A DNA stretch of 64,000 bases, taken from contig NZ_PYOO01000010.1 of assembly GCF_003026395.1 (NCBI RefSeq), positions 62,001-126,000 of the forward strand, in the 5' to 3' direction. Below are positions 41,934-52,261 of the stretch, in pieces (within the stretch, counting starts at the first letter, position 1; every line of letters begins with the position of its first letter). The DNA is from Photobacterium iliopiscarium (GTDB taxonomy: Bacteria > Pseudomonadota > Gammaproteobacteria > Enterobacterales > Vibrionaceae). The position numbers were made by a program, and so were the translations under genes. The notes under the pieces were generated by a model. The model saw nothing but the letters and a program-made list of their open reading frames with translations. It did not search any database and was not told the DNA's origin.

Positions 41934-42761
41934 ATGGAATGGTTTGGCTTAAATGGTAAGGTAAATAGACACGCGATGACTGAACAAGTCGAAAATAAAG
42001 AGCATATATCATCCTCTCCTCGTGGTTTGAAGCGTTGGGGTGGATTAGCGTTTTTTCTCTTTGTCATTGGTTTTACGGTTTGGCTTGTCAGTGCTACCAA
42101 AGACTGGATGACAGATGCAAACCGATTACCCTTGTCAAATTTAGTCATTCAAGGGCAGTTACATTATCTCACTAAAGATGATGTTAGACAGTCAATTTTA
42201 CATTTAAACCATCTGGGTAGTTTTATGACCCAAGATGTGAATAGTATTCAAGCATCCGTCGAGGCGTTACCTTGGGTTGCTCAAGCTGCTGTGCGTAAAC
42301 AATGGCCCAATACCATTAAAGTATTTTTGGTTGAGAATCAACCTGTCGCAGAATGGAACGGTACCTATTTAGTGAATCGTTCTGGTGTGGTTTTTAAAGC
42401 ACCAGCATTACAAGTGGCAGGGTTAGGATTAACCAATCTTATTGGTCCTAAAGGCAGCAGTGAAGAAGTTTTAGCTGGACTCAAAGAAATGCGTCCAGTG
42501 TTGAAAAAAGCGGGTTTTGGGATTGCGTCATTATCGTTTAATGAACGCCGTGCTTGGCGCGTGGTATTAACAAACGGAATTAAACTTGAATTGGGGCATG
42601 ATGCTCGAATGCAACGTATAAAGCGTTTTATCGAGATTTATCCTGACTTATTAAAGCAGGATAAGCCGATTGATTATGTAGATTTGCGTTATGATACTGG
42701 CGCAGCTGTGGGTTGGAAAACAATGCCGGAGTATGATAATCATACGCCGGATAAAAAATAA
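41934..42761 (+). CDS. ftsQ: Cell division protein FtsQ
   Basis: Bitopic membrane protein that links the early and late divisome through FtsL and FtsB. One membrane helix (about residues 36-55) is followed by the POTRA domain (about 68-137, starting PLSNLVIQGQLHYL) and the beta domain ending near residue 260. The frame gives 275 residues from 41934. An alternative start at 41976 (MTEQVENKEH) gives 261 and a shorter cytoplasmic tail, and neither has a strong ribosome site. It is 12 bp before ftsA. Confidence 0.93.
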   Translation: MEWFGLNGKVNRHAMTEQVENKEHISSSPRGLKRWGGLAFFLFVIGFTVWLVSATKDWMTDANRLPLSNLVIQGQLHYLTKDDVRQSILHLNHLGSFMTQDVNSIQASVEALPWVAQAAVRKQWPNTIKVFLVENQPVAEWNGTYLVNRSGVVFKAPALQVAGLGLTNLIGPKGSSEEVLAGLKEMRPVLKKAGFGIASLSFNERRAWRVVLTNGIKLELGHDARMQRIKRFIEIYPDLLKQDKPIDYVDLRYDTGAAVGWKTMPEYDNHTPDKK

Positions 42762-42773
42762 GAGCGTGCACTG

Positions 42774-44030
42774 ATGACTAAGGCTGCAGATAAAAAACTC
42801 ATCGTTGGTCTTGATATCGGCACTTCCAAAGTTTGCGCTTTGGTTGGGGAGGTCCTACCCGATGGCAATGTTAATGTCATTGGTGTAGGTAGCAGCCCAT
42901 CACGCGGAATGGATAAAGGTGGGGTTAATGACCTTGAGTCAGTAGTGAAGTCTGTTCAGCGTGCTGTTGATCAAGCTGAACTGATGGCTGACTGCCAAAT
43001 TGGTTCCGTGTGTTTATCGCTATCAGGTAAACATATTAGTTGCCAAACAGAAAAAGGCATGGTGCCTATTTCTGATAAAGAAGTAACTCAAGATGACGTC
43101 GATAATGTTATTCATACGGCGAAATCAGTAAAAATAAGCGATGAGCAACGTACGTTGCATGTGATTCCACAAGAATTTGCGATTGATTACCAAGAGGGTA
43201 TTAAAAACCCTGTTGGTTTATCAGGTGTTCGTATGGAAGCAAGTGTTCACTTGATCACTTGTCATAACGACATGGCGCGCAACATCGTTAAAGCAGTAGA
43301 GCGTTGTGGTTTAACTGTTGATCATCTGATTTTTTCAGGATTAGCAACAAGCCATGCTGTACTGACCCCAGATGAGCGTGAGCTCGGCGTATGCGTGGTC
43401 GATATTGGCGGCGGTACAATGGATCTTGCCATTTGGACTGGCGGCGCATTGCGTCATGCGGAAGTGATTCCGTATGCAGGTAATGTTGTAACCAGTGATA
43501 TTGCTTATGCGTTTGGTACACCACCGGGTGACGCTGAAGATATTAAAGTGAAATACGGTTGTGCTCTAAGTGAATTGGTGAGCAAAGATGCTAAGGTTGA
43601 TGTACCGAGTGTTGGTGGTCGTCCATCTAGAAGCTTGCAAAGTCAAACACTAGCAGAAGTAATAGAGCCTCGATATAGTGAATTGCTAGGGTTAGTAAAT
43701 CAAAAATTACTAACCGTACAAGATCAATTGCGAGAGGCTGGTGTTAAACACCACCTAGCAGCGGGCATCGTCCTTACCGGGGGCGCTGCGCAAATGGAAG
43801 GTTTAACTGAATGTGCTGAGCGGGTTTTCCGCAATCAAGTACGTATCGGTCAGCCTCTTGATCTGAGTGGATTGACTGACTATGTTCAGGCTCCACCCTA
43901 TGCTACTGCAGTAGGATTACTGCATTACGGAAAGGATAGTCAATCATTTGATGAAAATGCACAAGAACCGAAACGCTCGGTAACTGGGTTATTTTCACGA
44001 ATCAGTGGTTGGTTCGAAAAGAATTTTTAA
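42774..44030 (+). CDS. ftsA: Cell division protein FtsA
   Basis: Actin-like ATPase that tethers FtsZ to the membrane. The 418 residues show the phosphate-1 motif VGLDIGTSKVCALVG (about 11-25), the second phosphate loop CVVDIGGGTMDLAIW (about 207-221) and the adenosine motif GIVLTGGAAQMEGL (about 331-344). The C-terminal amphipathic helix LFSRISGWFEKNF is the membrane-targeting sequence. It is 32 bp before ftsZ. Complete and ordinary. Confidence 0.97.
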   Translation: MTKAADKKLIVGLDIGTSKVCALVGEVLPDGNVNVIGVGSSPSRGMDKGGVNDLESVVKSVQRAVDQAELMADCQIGSVCLSLSGKHISCQTEKGMVPISDKEVTQDDVDNVIHTAKSVKISDEQRTLHVIPQEFAIDYQEGIKNPVGLSGVRMEASVHLITCHNDMARNIVKAVERCGLTVDHLIFSGLATSHAVLTPDERELGVCVVDIGGGTMDLAIWTGGALRHAEVIPYAGNVVTSDIAYAFGTPPGDAEDIKVKYGCALSELVSKDAKVDVPSVGGRPSRSLQSQTLAEVIEPRYSELLGLVNQKLLTVQDQLREAGVKHHLAAGIVLTGGAAQMEGLTECAERVFRNQVRIGQPLDLSGLTDYVQAPPYATAVGLLHYGKDSQSFDENAQEPKRSVTGLFSRISGWFEKNF

Positions 44031-44062
44031 ACCTGATGCGAACAGGATAACGGAGAGAACAA

Positions 44063-45193
44063 ATGTTTGAACCGATGATGGAAATGTCTGATGAAGCTGT
44101 AATTAAGGTCATTGGCGTTGGCGGCGGCGGCGGTAATGCAGTCGATCACATGGTACGTGAGTCTATTGAAGGCGTGCAGTTCATTAGTGTTAACACTGAT
44201 GCACAAGCTCTTCGTAAAACAAGCGTAAGTACTGTTATTCAAATCGGTGGTGATATCACTAAAGGTTTGGGTGCAGGTGCAAACCCACAAGTGGGTCGTG
44301 ATTCAGCGTTAGAAGATCGCGAAGCAATCAAGAAAGAGCTTGAAGGCTCTGACATGATCTTCATTGCAGCGGGCATGGGTGGTGGTACCGGTACTGGTGC
44401 TGCGCCAATCATTGCTGAAGTAGCGAAAGAGCTTGGTATTCTTACCGTTGCTGTTGTGACTAAACCATTTAGCTTCGAAGGTAAGAAGCGTATGGCATTT
44501 GCAGAGCAAGGTATTGACGAGCTTTCTAAGCATGTTGATTCATTAATTACTATTCCTAACGAAAAGCTACTTAAAGTACTTGGTCGTGGTATCACATTAC
44601 TTGATGCCTTTGCGAAAGCAAACGACGTACTTAAGAATGCAGTTCAAGGTATTGCTGAGCTAATCACTCGCCCTGGCATGATCAACGTCGACTTTGCGGA
44701 CGTACGTACCGTAATGTCTGAGATGGGTCATGCAATGATGGGTAGTGGTGTTGCTGCTGGTGATGACCGTGCTGAAGAAGCTGCTGAAATGGCAATTTCT
44801 AGCCCATTACTAGAAGATATCGATCTAGCTGGCGCACGTGGTGTTTTAGTTAACATTACTGCTGGTATGGATATGCGTCTTGACGAATTCGAAACTGTAG
44901 GTAACACAGTTAAAGCATTCGCTTCTGATAACGCTACCGTGGTTATTGGTACTTCACTTGACCCAGATATGACTGATGAGCTACGTGTAACCGTAGTTGC
45001 AACAGGCATTGGTAAAGAGTGTAAGCCTGATATCACATTAGTAACGTCATCAAAACCTGCACCTGTTGTTGCACAGGAAAAACCTGCTGCAATCGCTGAA
45101 GATAAGCCTGCTGAAACTCAACAAGCTAAAGCTCAGGGTGCGGATCATGACTACTTAGATATCCCTGCATTCTTGCGTAAGCAAGCAGACTAA
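44063..45193 (+). CDS. ftsZ: Cell division tubulin homologue FtsZ
   Basis: GTPase that forms the Z ring. The 376 residues carry the GTP-binding motif GGGTGTG (106-112) and the catalytic loop around [15 protein letters not shown] (about 208-222). The linker (about 320-360) is rich in Ala, Glu, Lys and Pro. The conserved C-terminal peptide [12 protein letters not shown], which binds FtsA, ZipA and ZapD, is intact. ZapD, ZapE and ZapG are encoded in this window. A terminator follows, then lpxC. Confidence 0.98.
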   Translation: MFEPMMEMSDEAVIKVIGVGGGGGNAVDHMVRESIEGVQFISVNTDAQALRKTSVSTVIQIGGDITKGLGAGANPQVGRDSALEDREAIKKELEGSDMIFIAAGMGGGTGTGAAPIIAEVAKELGILTVAVVTKPFSFEGKKRMAFAEQGIDELSKHVDSLITIPNEKLLKVLGRGITLLDAFAKANDVLKNAVQGIAELITRPGMINVDFADVRTVMSEMGHAMMGSGVAAGDDRAEEAAEMAISSPLLEDIDLAGARGVLVNITAGMDMRLDEFETVGNTVKAFASDNATVVIGTSLDPDMTDELRVTVVATGIGKECKPDITLVTSSKPAPVVAQEKPAAIAEDKPAETQQAKAQGADHDYLDIPAFLRKQAD

Positions 45194-45240
45194 AATAGCC
45201 AACATATTGATTGTAGAGCTAATTTAGCTGAGTAAGAGTT

Positions 45241-45275
45241 GCATCTTTTGTTTCACCACAAAAGGTGCTCTTTTA
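45241..45275 (+). terminator. intrinsic terminator after ftsZ
   Basis: An 11-bp stem (45241-45251 with 45258-45268, one wobble pair), a 6-nt loop and a T-rich tail. It closes the division cluster before the lpxC promoter. Confidence 0.85.
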
Positions 45276-45292
45276 TATCTACCGTGAATTAT

Positions 45293-45321
45293 TTTGGATA
45301 TTTTTTAGGTTATGGTATGAT
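45293..45321 (+). promoter_or_regulatory. lpxC promoter
   Basis: TTTGGA (45293-45298) and TATGAT (45316-45321) with a 17-bp spacer. Transcription would start near 45328 and leave a leader of about 90 nt, which contains a small GAATAG/CTATTC hairpin at 45351-45365. Confidence 0.55.
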
Positions 45322-45417
45322 AAGTGTTCAATTCACCAATTCGGTGTTGAGAATAGTTTCTATTCACCTAATAAGTTTGCAAGCAAAAGTTTGTTTAACC
45401 GTTGAGATATAAAGCAG

Positions 45418-46335
45418 ATGATCAGACAACGTACACTTAAAAGCATTGTGCAGACGACTGGTGTGGGCCTCCACTCTGGACGTAAAGTGACGCTTATCCT
45501 GCGTCCTGCAGCCGCAAATACTGGCGTGATTTATCGCCGTACTGACCTTAATCCACCTGTGGATTTCCCTGCAAATGCAGACTCAGTGCGCGATACCATG
45601 TTATGTACCGCTCTTGTGAATGAACAAGGCGTGCGCATTTCAACTGTTGAGCACTTGAATGCTGCACTAGCCGGTATGGGTATCGATAATGTCATTATCG
45701 AAGTTGATGCACCTGAAATTCCTATTATGGACGGTAGCGCAAGCCCATTTATTTACCTGCTTCAATCAGCAGGTATTGATACGCTAAATTCGCCTAAGCG
45801 TTTTTTACGTATTAAAAAGCCTGTTCGCATTGAAGATGGCGACAAGTGGGCGGAACTCGTACCTTATAACGGTTTCCGTCTCGATTTTGCTATCGACTTT
45901 AATCACCCTGCGATTGATTCAGATCAGCAGCGTCTAGTGTTAGATTTTTCAAGCCAGTCTTTTGTTAAAAAGATTAGCCGTGCACGTACTTTCGGTTTCA
46001 TGCGCGATATCGAATACCTTCAATCACAAAACTTGTGTCTTGGTGGTAGCTTTGATAACGCAATTGTACTGGATGACTACCGCATCCTGAACGATGACGG
46101 TTTGCGTTTTGACAATGAACTTGTTACTCACAAAGTATTGGATGCCATTGGCGACCTTTACATGTGTGGTCACAATATCATTGGTGAAATGCGCGCTTAT
46201 AAATCAGGTCATGCGCTGAACAACCAACTACTGCGTGCAGTATTGGCTGATCAAGAAGCCTATGAGTGGTCAACCTTTGAAGATGAGCGTGAAGTGCCAG
46301 TCACTTTTGCTCAACCGGGTATGGTATTGGCGTAA
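45418..46335 (+). CDS. lpxC: UDP-3-O-acyl-N-acetylglucosamine deacetylase LpxC
   Basis: Zinc enzyme for the committed step of lipid A synthesis. The 305 residues match E. coli. The zinc ligands His79 (STVEHLN), His238 (THKVLD) and Asp242, and the catalytic His265, are all present at the same numbers as in E. coli. The C-terminus ends in MVLA. In E. coli the terminal Leu-Ala region is part of the FtsH degradation signal, so regulated turnover is possible here. It has its own promoter and terminator. Confidence 0.98.
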   Translation: MIRQRTLKSIVQTTGVGLHSGRKVTLILRPAAANTGVIYRRTDLNPPVDFPANADSVRDTMLCTALVNEQGVRISTVEHLNAALAGMGIDNVIIEVDAPEIPIMDGSASPFIYLLQSAGIDTLNSPKRFLRIKKPVRIEDGDKWAELVPYNGFRLDFAIDFNHPAIDSDQQRLVLDFSSQSFVKKISRARTFGFMRDIEYLQSQNLCLGGSFDNAIVLDDYRILNDDGLRFDNELVTHKVLDAIGDLYMCGHNIIGEMRAYKSGHALNNQLLRAVLADQEAYEWSTFEDEREVPVTFAQPGMVLA

Positions 46336-46356
46336 ATCACGCAACTGCCTTGTATT

Positions 46357-46389
46357 AAAAAACGCCGAGCATTTATGTTCGGCGTTTTT
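46357..46389. terminator. bidirectional terminator between lpxC and dciA
   Basis: AAAACGCCGAGC pairs with GTTCGGCGTTTT (one wobble) over a 7-nt loop, with T runs on both strands. It ends both lpxC and the convergent dciA. Confidence 0.9.
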
Positions 46390-46440
46390 GTATCTGTTGT
46401 TTGTCAAATTGCCGATGCGATATTTGTGTTCAACAAAGCA

Positions 46441-46899
46441 TTAGCGGGGGTTCTTTTGTGCCAGCTTTGCTAATCGTTCTAAACAAGCTTTGACTTTATC
46501 CGGTGCATTCGCAGCGGTAGCTAACAGATGTTGCGCTGCCACATTGCTGATTGGTTTTTGAATAATATCGGGAATTTTATCTTGTTTACGAATCGTCACC
46601 GCTGCCAATGTAGGGTTTACCTTAACCTCAATTTCACGCAATTTAGGTAATAATTTTTCGCGTAATTTAAGCGTTAATTGGTAACGTTCATAGTTAAGTC
46701 GCATCGACCATGCCGCCGATGCTGTTTCAATAATCAGCACTCCTTGGCGATAATTACTGACGCGACAATGCTCAGCACAATTGAGATGGTTTTTTACCGC
46801 AGTATTCAATTGGCTTAATGCCGCCGCCCGTTGTTGAATCGATGTTAGACCGTCACTCTCAAGTAGATGTGCTGCGGTTTGGGGGCGATGATCTCTCAT
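46441..46899 (-). CDS. dciA: DnaA/DnaB-interacting helicase loader DciA (DUF721)
   Basis: Member of the DUF721/DciA family, the widespread helicase operator that replaces the phage-derived DnaC of E. coli. The 152 residues begin with a basic and Gln-rich segment, then the KH-like DUF721 core (about 40-105) with CRVSNYRQGVLIIETASAAWSMRLNYER, where the WSMRLNY-type tail is the family hallmark. The remaining C-terminal 45 residues are disordered and basic. Its position between lpxC and secA, on the opposite strand, is the vibrio arrangement. It supports an origin outside the Enterobacterales. Confidence 0.9.
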   Translation of the reverse strand: MRDHRPQTAAHLLESDGLTSIQQRAAALSQLNTAVKNHLNCAEHCRVSNYRQGVLIIETASAAWSMRLNYERYQLTLKLREKLLPKLREIEVKVNPTLAAVTIRKQDKIPDIIQKPISNVAAQHLLATAANAPDKVKACLERLAKLAQKNPR

Positions 46900-47347
46900 G
46901 ATTTTAATTCCTGGATATTCGATAGAATAAAAATGTCACTTTTGCGGATATGATCTTAATTTTTCAAAGATAAAAAGCTTTGCTGCGGCTTTTATCATAG
47001 GCGATGACACTAATATGACTTATCATATCAGGCATATAGGTTAATATATGTCGAGTGATATGTCTGCCACCCAACAGCGCGCATTGTATTTTTTGTGCTG
47101 AAGTGGCAATAAATAGTATTAGTTTAGCATTGAGTAAGGTGCTTTTTGTTAGGATAGTAATGTTAGCCCTTGAAAAGCAGCTATCATGACACAATATCAT
47201 TATTACACGTTTTAGGATTAATCTCTTAGTCACCGTTGTGACGATTCCTGTGGGATATGGATGGCTTAGGTCCCCCTAGGAATGAAACCCGAATTAAGCG
47301 ATTCAGCAATAGAAACGCTGATATAACAAAGAGAAAACGGCATCACC
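46900..47347. other. dciA-secA divergent spacer and secA leader
   Basis: About 450 bp. In E. coli the secretion monitor secM stands before secA. I found no plus-strand frame with a signal peptide or a SecM-like arrest sequence, only frames of 9-37 codons. A possible secA promoter is TTGAGT (47130-47135) with GATAGT (47153-47158), 17-bp spacer. One 37-codon frame from 47257 overlaps the secA start. Otherwise no structure is clear. Confidence 0.4.
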
Positions 47348-50083
47348 ATGTTATCAAAACTACTGACTAAAGTTATCGGTAGCCGTAACGACCGCACTCT
47401 GCGTCGTATGCGCAAAATTGTTGATCAAATCAATAAGCTAGAACCTCAGTTTGAAAGCCTACAAGATCATGAGCTGCAAGCAAAAACAGCTGAATTTCGT
47501 GAGCGTTTAGATCAAGGCGAAACGCTAGATCAACTACTACCAGAAGCCTTTGCGACTGTTCGCGAAGCATCAAGCCGTGTCTATGGCATGCGTCACTTTG
47601 ACGTACAGCTACTGGGTGGCATGGTTCTAAATGACTGCAAAATTGCTGAAATGCGTACTGGTGAGGGTAAAACTCTTACTGCAACATTGCCGTCATACCT
47701 TAACGCCCTTACAGGTAAAGGCGTTCACATCGTAACCGTGAACGACTACCTAGCTGCGCGTGATGCCGAAACTAACCGTGAATTATTTGAATTCCTCGGT
47801 ATGAGTATTGGCGTTAATGTACCTAATATGTCACCGCCAGCGAAAAAAGAAGCATACGCTGCCGACATACTTTACGGTACTAACAACGAATTTGGTTTTG
47901 ATTACCTACGTGACAACATGGCGTTCCGTCCTGAAGATCGCGTTCAACGTGAGCGCTTCTTTGCGGTTGTCGATGAAGTTGACTCCATCCTAATTGATGA
48001 AGCGCGTACACCACTGATTATCTCTGGCCCTGCTGAAGATAGCTCAGAAATGTACATTAAAGTGAACAAGCTCATTCCGTTATTGGTGCGTCAAGATAAA
48101 GAAGACAGCGTCGATTACCGTGGTGAAGGTCACTACACTGTTGATGAAAAATCAAAACAAGCGCACTTTACTGAAACAGGTCAAGAATTCATCGAAGAAT
48201 TGTTGATTAAAAACGACATTATGGCTGAGAACGATACCCTGTATTCTCCAGCTAATATTAGTTTATTACACCACGTTAATGCCGGTTTACGTGCACACGT
48301 GTTGTTTGAAAAAGACGTCGATTATATTGTTCAAGATGATGAAGTTATCATTGTCGATGAGCACACTGGCCGTACTATGCCGGGTCGTCGTTGGTCTGAA
48401 GGTCTTCACCAAGCTGTTGAAGCGAAAGAAGGCGTTAAGATTCAAAACGAAAACCAAACCTTGGCATCGATTACCTTCCAGAACTACTTCCGTTTATACG
48501 AGAAGTTATCAGGTATGACAGGTACTGCGGATACTGAAGCATTTGAATTCCAGTCTATTTATAATTTAGACACGGTAGTGCTACCGACTAACCGCCCAAT
48601 GGCACGTATTGATAACGGCGATTTAGTCTACATGACTGAAGCTGAAAAATTCGTGGCAATCAGTAAAGATATCTCTGAACGTGTTAAAAATGGTCAGCCA
48701 TGTCTTGTCGGTACGGTTTCGATTGAAAAATCAGAGATGCTATCTAAAGCGTTGAAAGATGCAGGCATCAAGCACAACGTACTGAATGCTAAATTCCACG
48801 AAAAAGAAGCTGACATTATCGCTGAAGCGGGTGCGCCAAGTACGGTAACTATCGCTACTAACATGGCTGGTCGTGGTACCGATATCATGCTCGGTGGTTC
48901 GTGGAAAACGGACGTTGAGAAACTGATTGATCCTACTGATGAGCAAATCGCGAAAATCCGTGCTGATTGGAAAATCAAGCATGATGCCGTATTAGCATCA
49001 GGTGGTTTACACATTCTTGGTACTGAGCGTCACGAATCTCGTCGTATCGATAACCAGTTACGTGGTCGTGCGGGTCGTCAGGGTGATGCTGGTTCGTCTC
49101 GTTTCTATCTTTCAATGGAAGATGGCTTAATGCGTATCTTCGCCTCTGATCGTGTTTCAGGCATGATGAAGAAGCTAGGTATGGAAGAAGGCGAAGCAAT
49201 TGAACATCCATGGGGTTCAAAAGCTATCGAGAACGCACAGCGTAAAGTTGAAGGACGTAACTTCGATATTCGTAAGCAATTACTTGAATTTGATGATGTT
49301 GCGAACGACCAACGTCAGGTAGTGTATGAACTACGTGACGAGCTTATGAATGCGAACGATATCAGTGAAATGATTGAGCACAACCGTGAAGACGTGTTGA
49401 ACGCAATTATTGATAACTACATTCCTCAGCAATCGCTAGAAGAAATGTGGGATATCGACGGCCTAGAAGCGCGCCTAAAAGAAGACTTTGATTTAGAGCT
49501 ACCAATTAAAAACTGGCTAGACACTGAAGATAAGCTTTATGAAGAAGCCCTTCGTGAGCGTATTGTTGAAAAAGCGTTTGAGCTTTACCGTGAAAAAGAA
49601 CAAGTTGTTGGCACTGAAGTGTTACGTAACTTTGAAAAAACGGTAATGCTGCAAAACCTCGATACATTATGGAAAGAACACCTAGCGGCGATGGATCATC
49701 TTCGTCAAGGTATTCACCTACGTGGTTATGCACAAAAGAACCCTAAGCAAGAGTACAAGCGTGAGTCGTTTGAACTGTTTGAAGAGATGTTAGATAACTT
49801 AAAGAGTGATGTTGTTTCTATCTTAAGTAAGGTAAGAGTACAGCAGCAGGAAGAAGTTGATCGCATAGAAGAAGAACGTCGTCAAATGGCAGAAATGCTA
49901 GCACGTCGTCAACAATTCCAACATCAAAATGCTGACAATCAAATTGTTGATGAGTCATCTCAAGAAGAAGATGATAGCCATCAAGGTACGTTTGAGCGCG
50001 AAGAGCGTAAAGTCGGCCGTAATGAGCCTTGCCCATGTGGTTCTGGTAAGAAATACAAGCAGTGTCACGGTAAGATCGACTAA
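47348..50083 (+). CDS. secA: Protein translocase ATPase SecA
   Basis: Motor ATPase that drives preproteins through SecYEG. The 911 residues are full length. Walker A MRTGEGKT is at 102-109, with the DEVDS Walker B near 209. The helicase motif [10 protein letters not shown] lies near 504-513. The C-terminal zinc site Cys895, Cys897, Cys906, His907 is intact, which is the SecB-binding end. A strong bidirectional terminator follows. No secM gene precedes it. Confidence 0.98.
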   Translation: MLSKLLTKVIGSRNDRTLRRMRKIVDQINKLEPQFESLQDHELQAKTAEFRERLDQGETLDQLLPEAFATVREASSRVYGMRHFDVQLLGGMVLNDCKIAEMRTGEGKTLTATLPSYLNALTGKGVHIVTVNDYLAARDAETNRELFEFLGMSIGVNVPNMSPPAKKEAYAADILYGTNNEFGFDYLRDNMAFRPEDRVQRERFFAVVDEVDSILIDEARTPLIISGPAEDSSEMYIKVNKLIPLLVRQDKEDSVDYRGEGHYTVDEKSKQAHFTETGQEFIEELLIKNDIMAENDTLYSPANISLLHHVNAGLRAHVLFEKDVDYIVQDDEVIIVDEHTGRTMPGRRWSEGLHQAVEAKEGVKIQNENQTLASITFQNYFRLYEKLSGMTGTADTEAFEFQSIYNLDTVVLPTNRPMARIDNGDLVYMTEAEKFVAISKDISERVKNGQPCLVGTVSIEKSEMLSKALKDAGIKHNVLNAKFHEKEADIIAEAGAPSTVTIATNMAGRGTDIMLGGSWKTDVEKLIDPTDEQIAKIRADWKIKHDAVLASGGLHILGTERHESRRIDNQLRGRAGRQGDAGSSRFYLSMEDGLMRIFASDRVSGMMKKLGMEEGEAIEHPWGSKAIENAQRKVEGRNFDIRKQLLEFDDVANDQRQVVYELRDELMNANDISEMIEHNREDVLNAIIDNYIPQQSLEEMWDIDGLEARLKEDFDLELPIKNWLDTEDKLYEEALRERIVEKAFELYREKEQVVGTEVLRNFEKTVMLQNLDTLWKEHLAAMDHLRQGIHLRGYAQKNPKQEYKRESFELFEEMLDNLKSDVVSILSKVRVQQQEEVDRIEEERRQMAEMLARRQQFQHQNADNQIVDESSQEEDDSHQGTFEREERKVGRNEPCPCGSGKKYKQCHGKID

Positions 50084-50103
50084 GATCGCCGTTAAGCTGT
50101 TAT

Positions 50104-50133
50104 AAAAAAGGTCGCCTAGAGCGACCTTTTTTT
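50104..50133. terminator. bidirectional terminator between secA and mutT
   Basis: AAAAAAGGTCGC pairs with GCGACCTTTTTT across a 5-nt loop. T runs on both strands serve secA and mutT, and the hairpin abuts the mutT stop. Confidence 0.93.
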
Positions 50134-50539
50134 ATTTCCCATAAACCTCAATGATCTTCGCCAATACCCTCGCATTAGCCTCAGGAAATGGGTATTGCTC
50201 AAGCTCATTAATTGCGACCCACAATCCCGCTTGATCTTCATTACCACACGCTTCACCTGCAAATGCTGTGATGGCGAAAAAATCAAACTGTAAGGCTTTA
50301 TCGGGGTAATCATGAGCAAGGCTAATCAATGGCGTTAGCGTAATGACTTGAATACCCACTTCCTCGTTAAGTTCACGAATAACCGCTTGTTCAGCGGTTT
50401 CATTGGCTTCTACTTTGCCGCCTGCAAATTCCCATAATCCACCTTGATGAGCATTAGCGTGGCGACGCGTAATAAAAACGTGATCTTGGGTTGAGTTTAA
50501 AATGATCCCTGCGGCTATCCAAAGGCGTTTTTTAATCAT
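50132..50539 (-). CDS. mutT: 8-oxo-dGTP diphosphatase MutT
   Basis: Nudix hydrolase that removes 8-oxo-dGTP from the nucleotide pool and so prevents A-to-C transversions. The full Nudix box runs from Gly40 to Ile63, with the catalytic REXNEE core at 55-60. The 135 residues are close to the 129 of E. coli. It sits downstream of secA in the opposite direction. A small Nudix protein could have another nucleotide substrate, but length and place beside secA fit MutT. Confidence 0.93.
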   Translation of the reverse strand: MIKKRLWIAAGIILNSTQDHVFITRRHANAHQGGLWEFAGGKVEANETAEQAVIRELNEEVGIQVITLTPLISLAHDYPDKALQFDFFAITAFAGEACGNEDQAGLWVAINELEQYPFPEANARVLAKIIEVYGK

Positions 50540-50582
50540 AGTCAGAGCCTACATTTCATTAGTCAGTAATAATGTCGTTATT

Positions 50583-50621
50583 AAAAAAAGGGCGAGCTAA
50601 TGTCAACATTGGCTCGCCCTT
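50583..50621 (-). terminator. intrinsic terminator after yacG
   Basis: On the minus strand a 15-bp stem (50607-50621 with 50588-50602, one wobble pair) closes a 4-nt loop and is followed by seven T. It ends the pil-coaE-zapD-yacG transcript. Confidence 0.92.
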
Positions 50622-50657
50622 AATCAGTAATCGGTTGCTTGTTTGCAGTGTGAAGAC

Positions 50658-50858
50658 TTAGTAATTATCTTCTGACCACACATCAGTGTCAGACATATCT
50701 GGCGCGCCAGCAATGGCTTTTTCTTCGTCCGCCCACTCACCAAGATCAATCAATTGGCAGCGTTTACAGCAAAATGGACGGTACGGACTTTGTTCGCCCC
50801 AGACGACATCAGTTTTACAGGTTGGGCATTTCACCACCGTCGGTTGAGATTGCGACAT
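50658..50858 (-). CDS. yacG: DNA gyrase inhibitor YacG (zinc protein)
   Basis: Small zinc protein; E. coli YacG binds GyrB and blocks gyrase. The four zinc cysteines are Cys11, Cys14, Cys30 and Cys34, within [13 protein letters not shown] and [16 protein letters not shown]. The C-terminal tail is acidic and disordered. The 66 residues are normal. It is 7 bp after zapD and last in the pilABCD-coaE-zapD-yacG row. An extra Cys31 beside Cys30 is unusual but does not disturb the pattern. Confidence 0.95.
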   Translation of the reverse strand: MSQSQPTVVKCPTCKTDVVWGEQSPYRPFCCKRCQLIDLGEWADEEKAIAGAPDMSDTDVWSEDNY

Positions 50859-50865
50859 AGTTACC

Positions 50866-51603
50866 TCAGCAAATAGCTAGTTTAAAATCGATATTACTTG
50901 CCACTGTCGAGCCTTCTTCATAAGGAGAAAAGCGAATCGAGAAGTGACTGCGATGACCTGATACTACAGGATAAACACCATAACTTGCATCGATTTCAAT
51001 GCGAAGTAAACACGATAAGCTCGCATCATTTTGGAAAAAACCATTATGCGCTGATTGTGGTTGGTATTGTGCAGATTGACGGACTAAGTGTAGCCATAGC
51101 TTGAGAGCTTCATCGACTTCAGCTAATTGATCAAGCCATGCTTGAGTGGTTTGTTGACGATCTTCTAATGGCAATTGACGCCAGAAGTGCAGTGCTGGCA
51201 GGTCAAAACTACAAGTGCCACCAGGAATCGAGAAACGTTGACGAATCGAGCTTAGAAAACGATCTTCACGTAGGCTTTGGCCTAAACGTGGTGCTGCTAA
51301 TAAGTTTTTCTGAGCATGACTCATGTTATCGAGTAATGATTGGATCGCCGTTGGATCAACACCGTCATAATCTAACCATGCTTTTAATTTTGTGCTTTGC
51401 TTATCGAGCGCTTTAGCAAGATCGGTTTTAACCGGAATTTGTTCAATTAACTCTAACAGATCAAACAAGGCGTTAAAGAAAATCGTATATTGCCATGGGT
51501 CGCTAAGGTCGTTGCTGTCATGTAATTGTTTGAGTAAGTGTTCTAGGCGTAAATAAATACGCACTTTTTCATTCAGTGGGTGTTCATAACGATGTATTTG
51601 CAT
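50866..51603 (-). CDS. zapD: Z-ring associated protein ZapD
   Basis: Crosslinks FtsZ filaments by binding the C-terminal peptide of FtsZ, which is intact in this window. I chose the start at 51603 ([13 protein letters not shown]), which aligns with E. coli ZapD; a longer frame upstream overlaps coaE and adds 33 unlikely residues. The 245 residues are normal. The [18 protein letters not shown] start and the central [10 protein letters not shown] stretch are family hallmarks. Located between coaE and yacG, as in E. coli. Confidence 0.95.
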   Translation of the reverse strand: MQIHRYEHPLNEKVRIYLRLEHLLKQLHDSNDLSDPWQYTIFFNALFDLLELIEQIPVKTDLAKALDKQSTKLKAWLDYDGVDPTAIQSLLDNMSHAQKNLLAAPRLGQSLREDRFLSSIRQRFSIPGGTCSFDLPALHFWRQLPLEDRQQTTQAWLDQLAEVDEALKLWLHLVRQSAQYQPQSAHNGFFQNDASLSCLLRIEIDASYGVYPVVSGHRSHFSIRFSPYEEGSTVASNIDFKLAIC

Positions 51604-51652
51604 AACGGAAACCAGTGGAAGACAAAAAAGAATAATCAATGCACGCAGAGCG

Positions 51653-52258
51653 TTATTTCGCCGCTCGCGCGAGAGCAAGATAATGCAGATGTAGCTGAGC
51701 AACTTGCGTCAACAGTGCCTGATTATCACCGTTATTACAAATGATATCATCGGCTGCATCGAGCCGTTGTTGGCGCGAAGCTTGCGCTGCAAGAATATTA
51801 TTTATTTGCTCAAGCGATACATTGTCTCGCTGCTGGGTACGCATTATCTGTGTTTGTTGGTCAACGTCAACCACCAGTAACCGATCGGTTAGGGTTTGAA
51901 GGTTATTTTCGATCATCAACGGCACAATCAACAGGCAATACGGCGATGTTGCACGATCTATATCCGCTAACATCTTTTCACGGATCAACGGATGCAGCAG
52001 TTGATTGAGCCAGTTTTTGAGTTGTGGGTCACTAAAAATAGCGGTTCTTAATTGGCTACGATCAAGATTGCCATCATCAAGCAGTATACGGTTACCGAAT
52101 TTTTCAGTGATACGAGCTAAACCGACACTGCCGATGGCAACTACGTCACGGGCAATAATATCGGCATCGATTAAATCAATGCCGTATTCAGCAAATACAT
52201 TGGCTACCGTGGTTTTTCCACTGCCAATTCCTCCGGTTAAACCAATCACCATTGTCAT
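51653..52258 (-). CDS. coaE: Dephospho-CoA kinase CoaE
   Basis: Last enzyme of coenzyme A synthesis, phosphorylating dephospho-CoA. Walker A GGIGSGKT is at 9-16, and the DADIIARD motif (about 32-39) belongs to the substrate site. I chose ATG at 52258, and 52252 is also possible. The 201 residues are normal. The pilD stop ends 3 bp upstream, so the genes are coupled. The combination of pil genes with coaE is widespread in gammaproteobacteria. Confidence 0.96.
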   Translation of the reverse strand: MTMVIGLTGGIGSGKTTVANVFAEYGIDLIDADIIARDVVAIGSVGLARITEKFGNRILLDDGNLDRSQLRTAIFSDPQLKNWLNQLLHPLIREKMLADIDRATSPYCLLIVPLMIENNLQTLTDRLLVVDVDQQTQIMRTQQRDNVSLEQINNILAAQASRQQRLDAADDIICNNGDNQALLTQVAQLHLHYLALARAAK

Positions 52259-52261
52259 CAA

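Noticed and set aside
46964-47233. 89-codon minus-strand frame between dciA and secA
   Set aside because: GTG start, poorly placed ribosome site, no recognisable domain, and rich in residues typical of chance A/T-rich frames.
46900-47347. secM upstream of secA
   Set aside because: No plus-strand frame has a signal peptide or an arrest motif; the longest is 37 codons.
51604-51702. N-terminal extension of zapD by 33 residues
   Set aside because: It overlaps coaE and is not part of the ZapD family start MQ...EHPLNEK.
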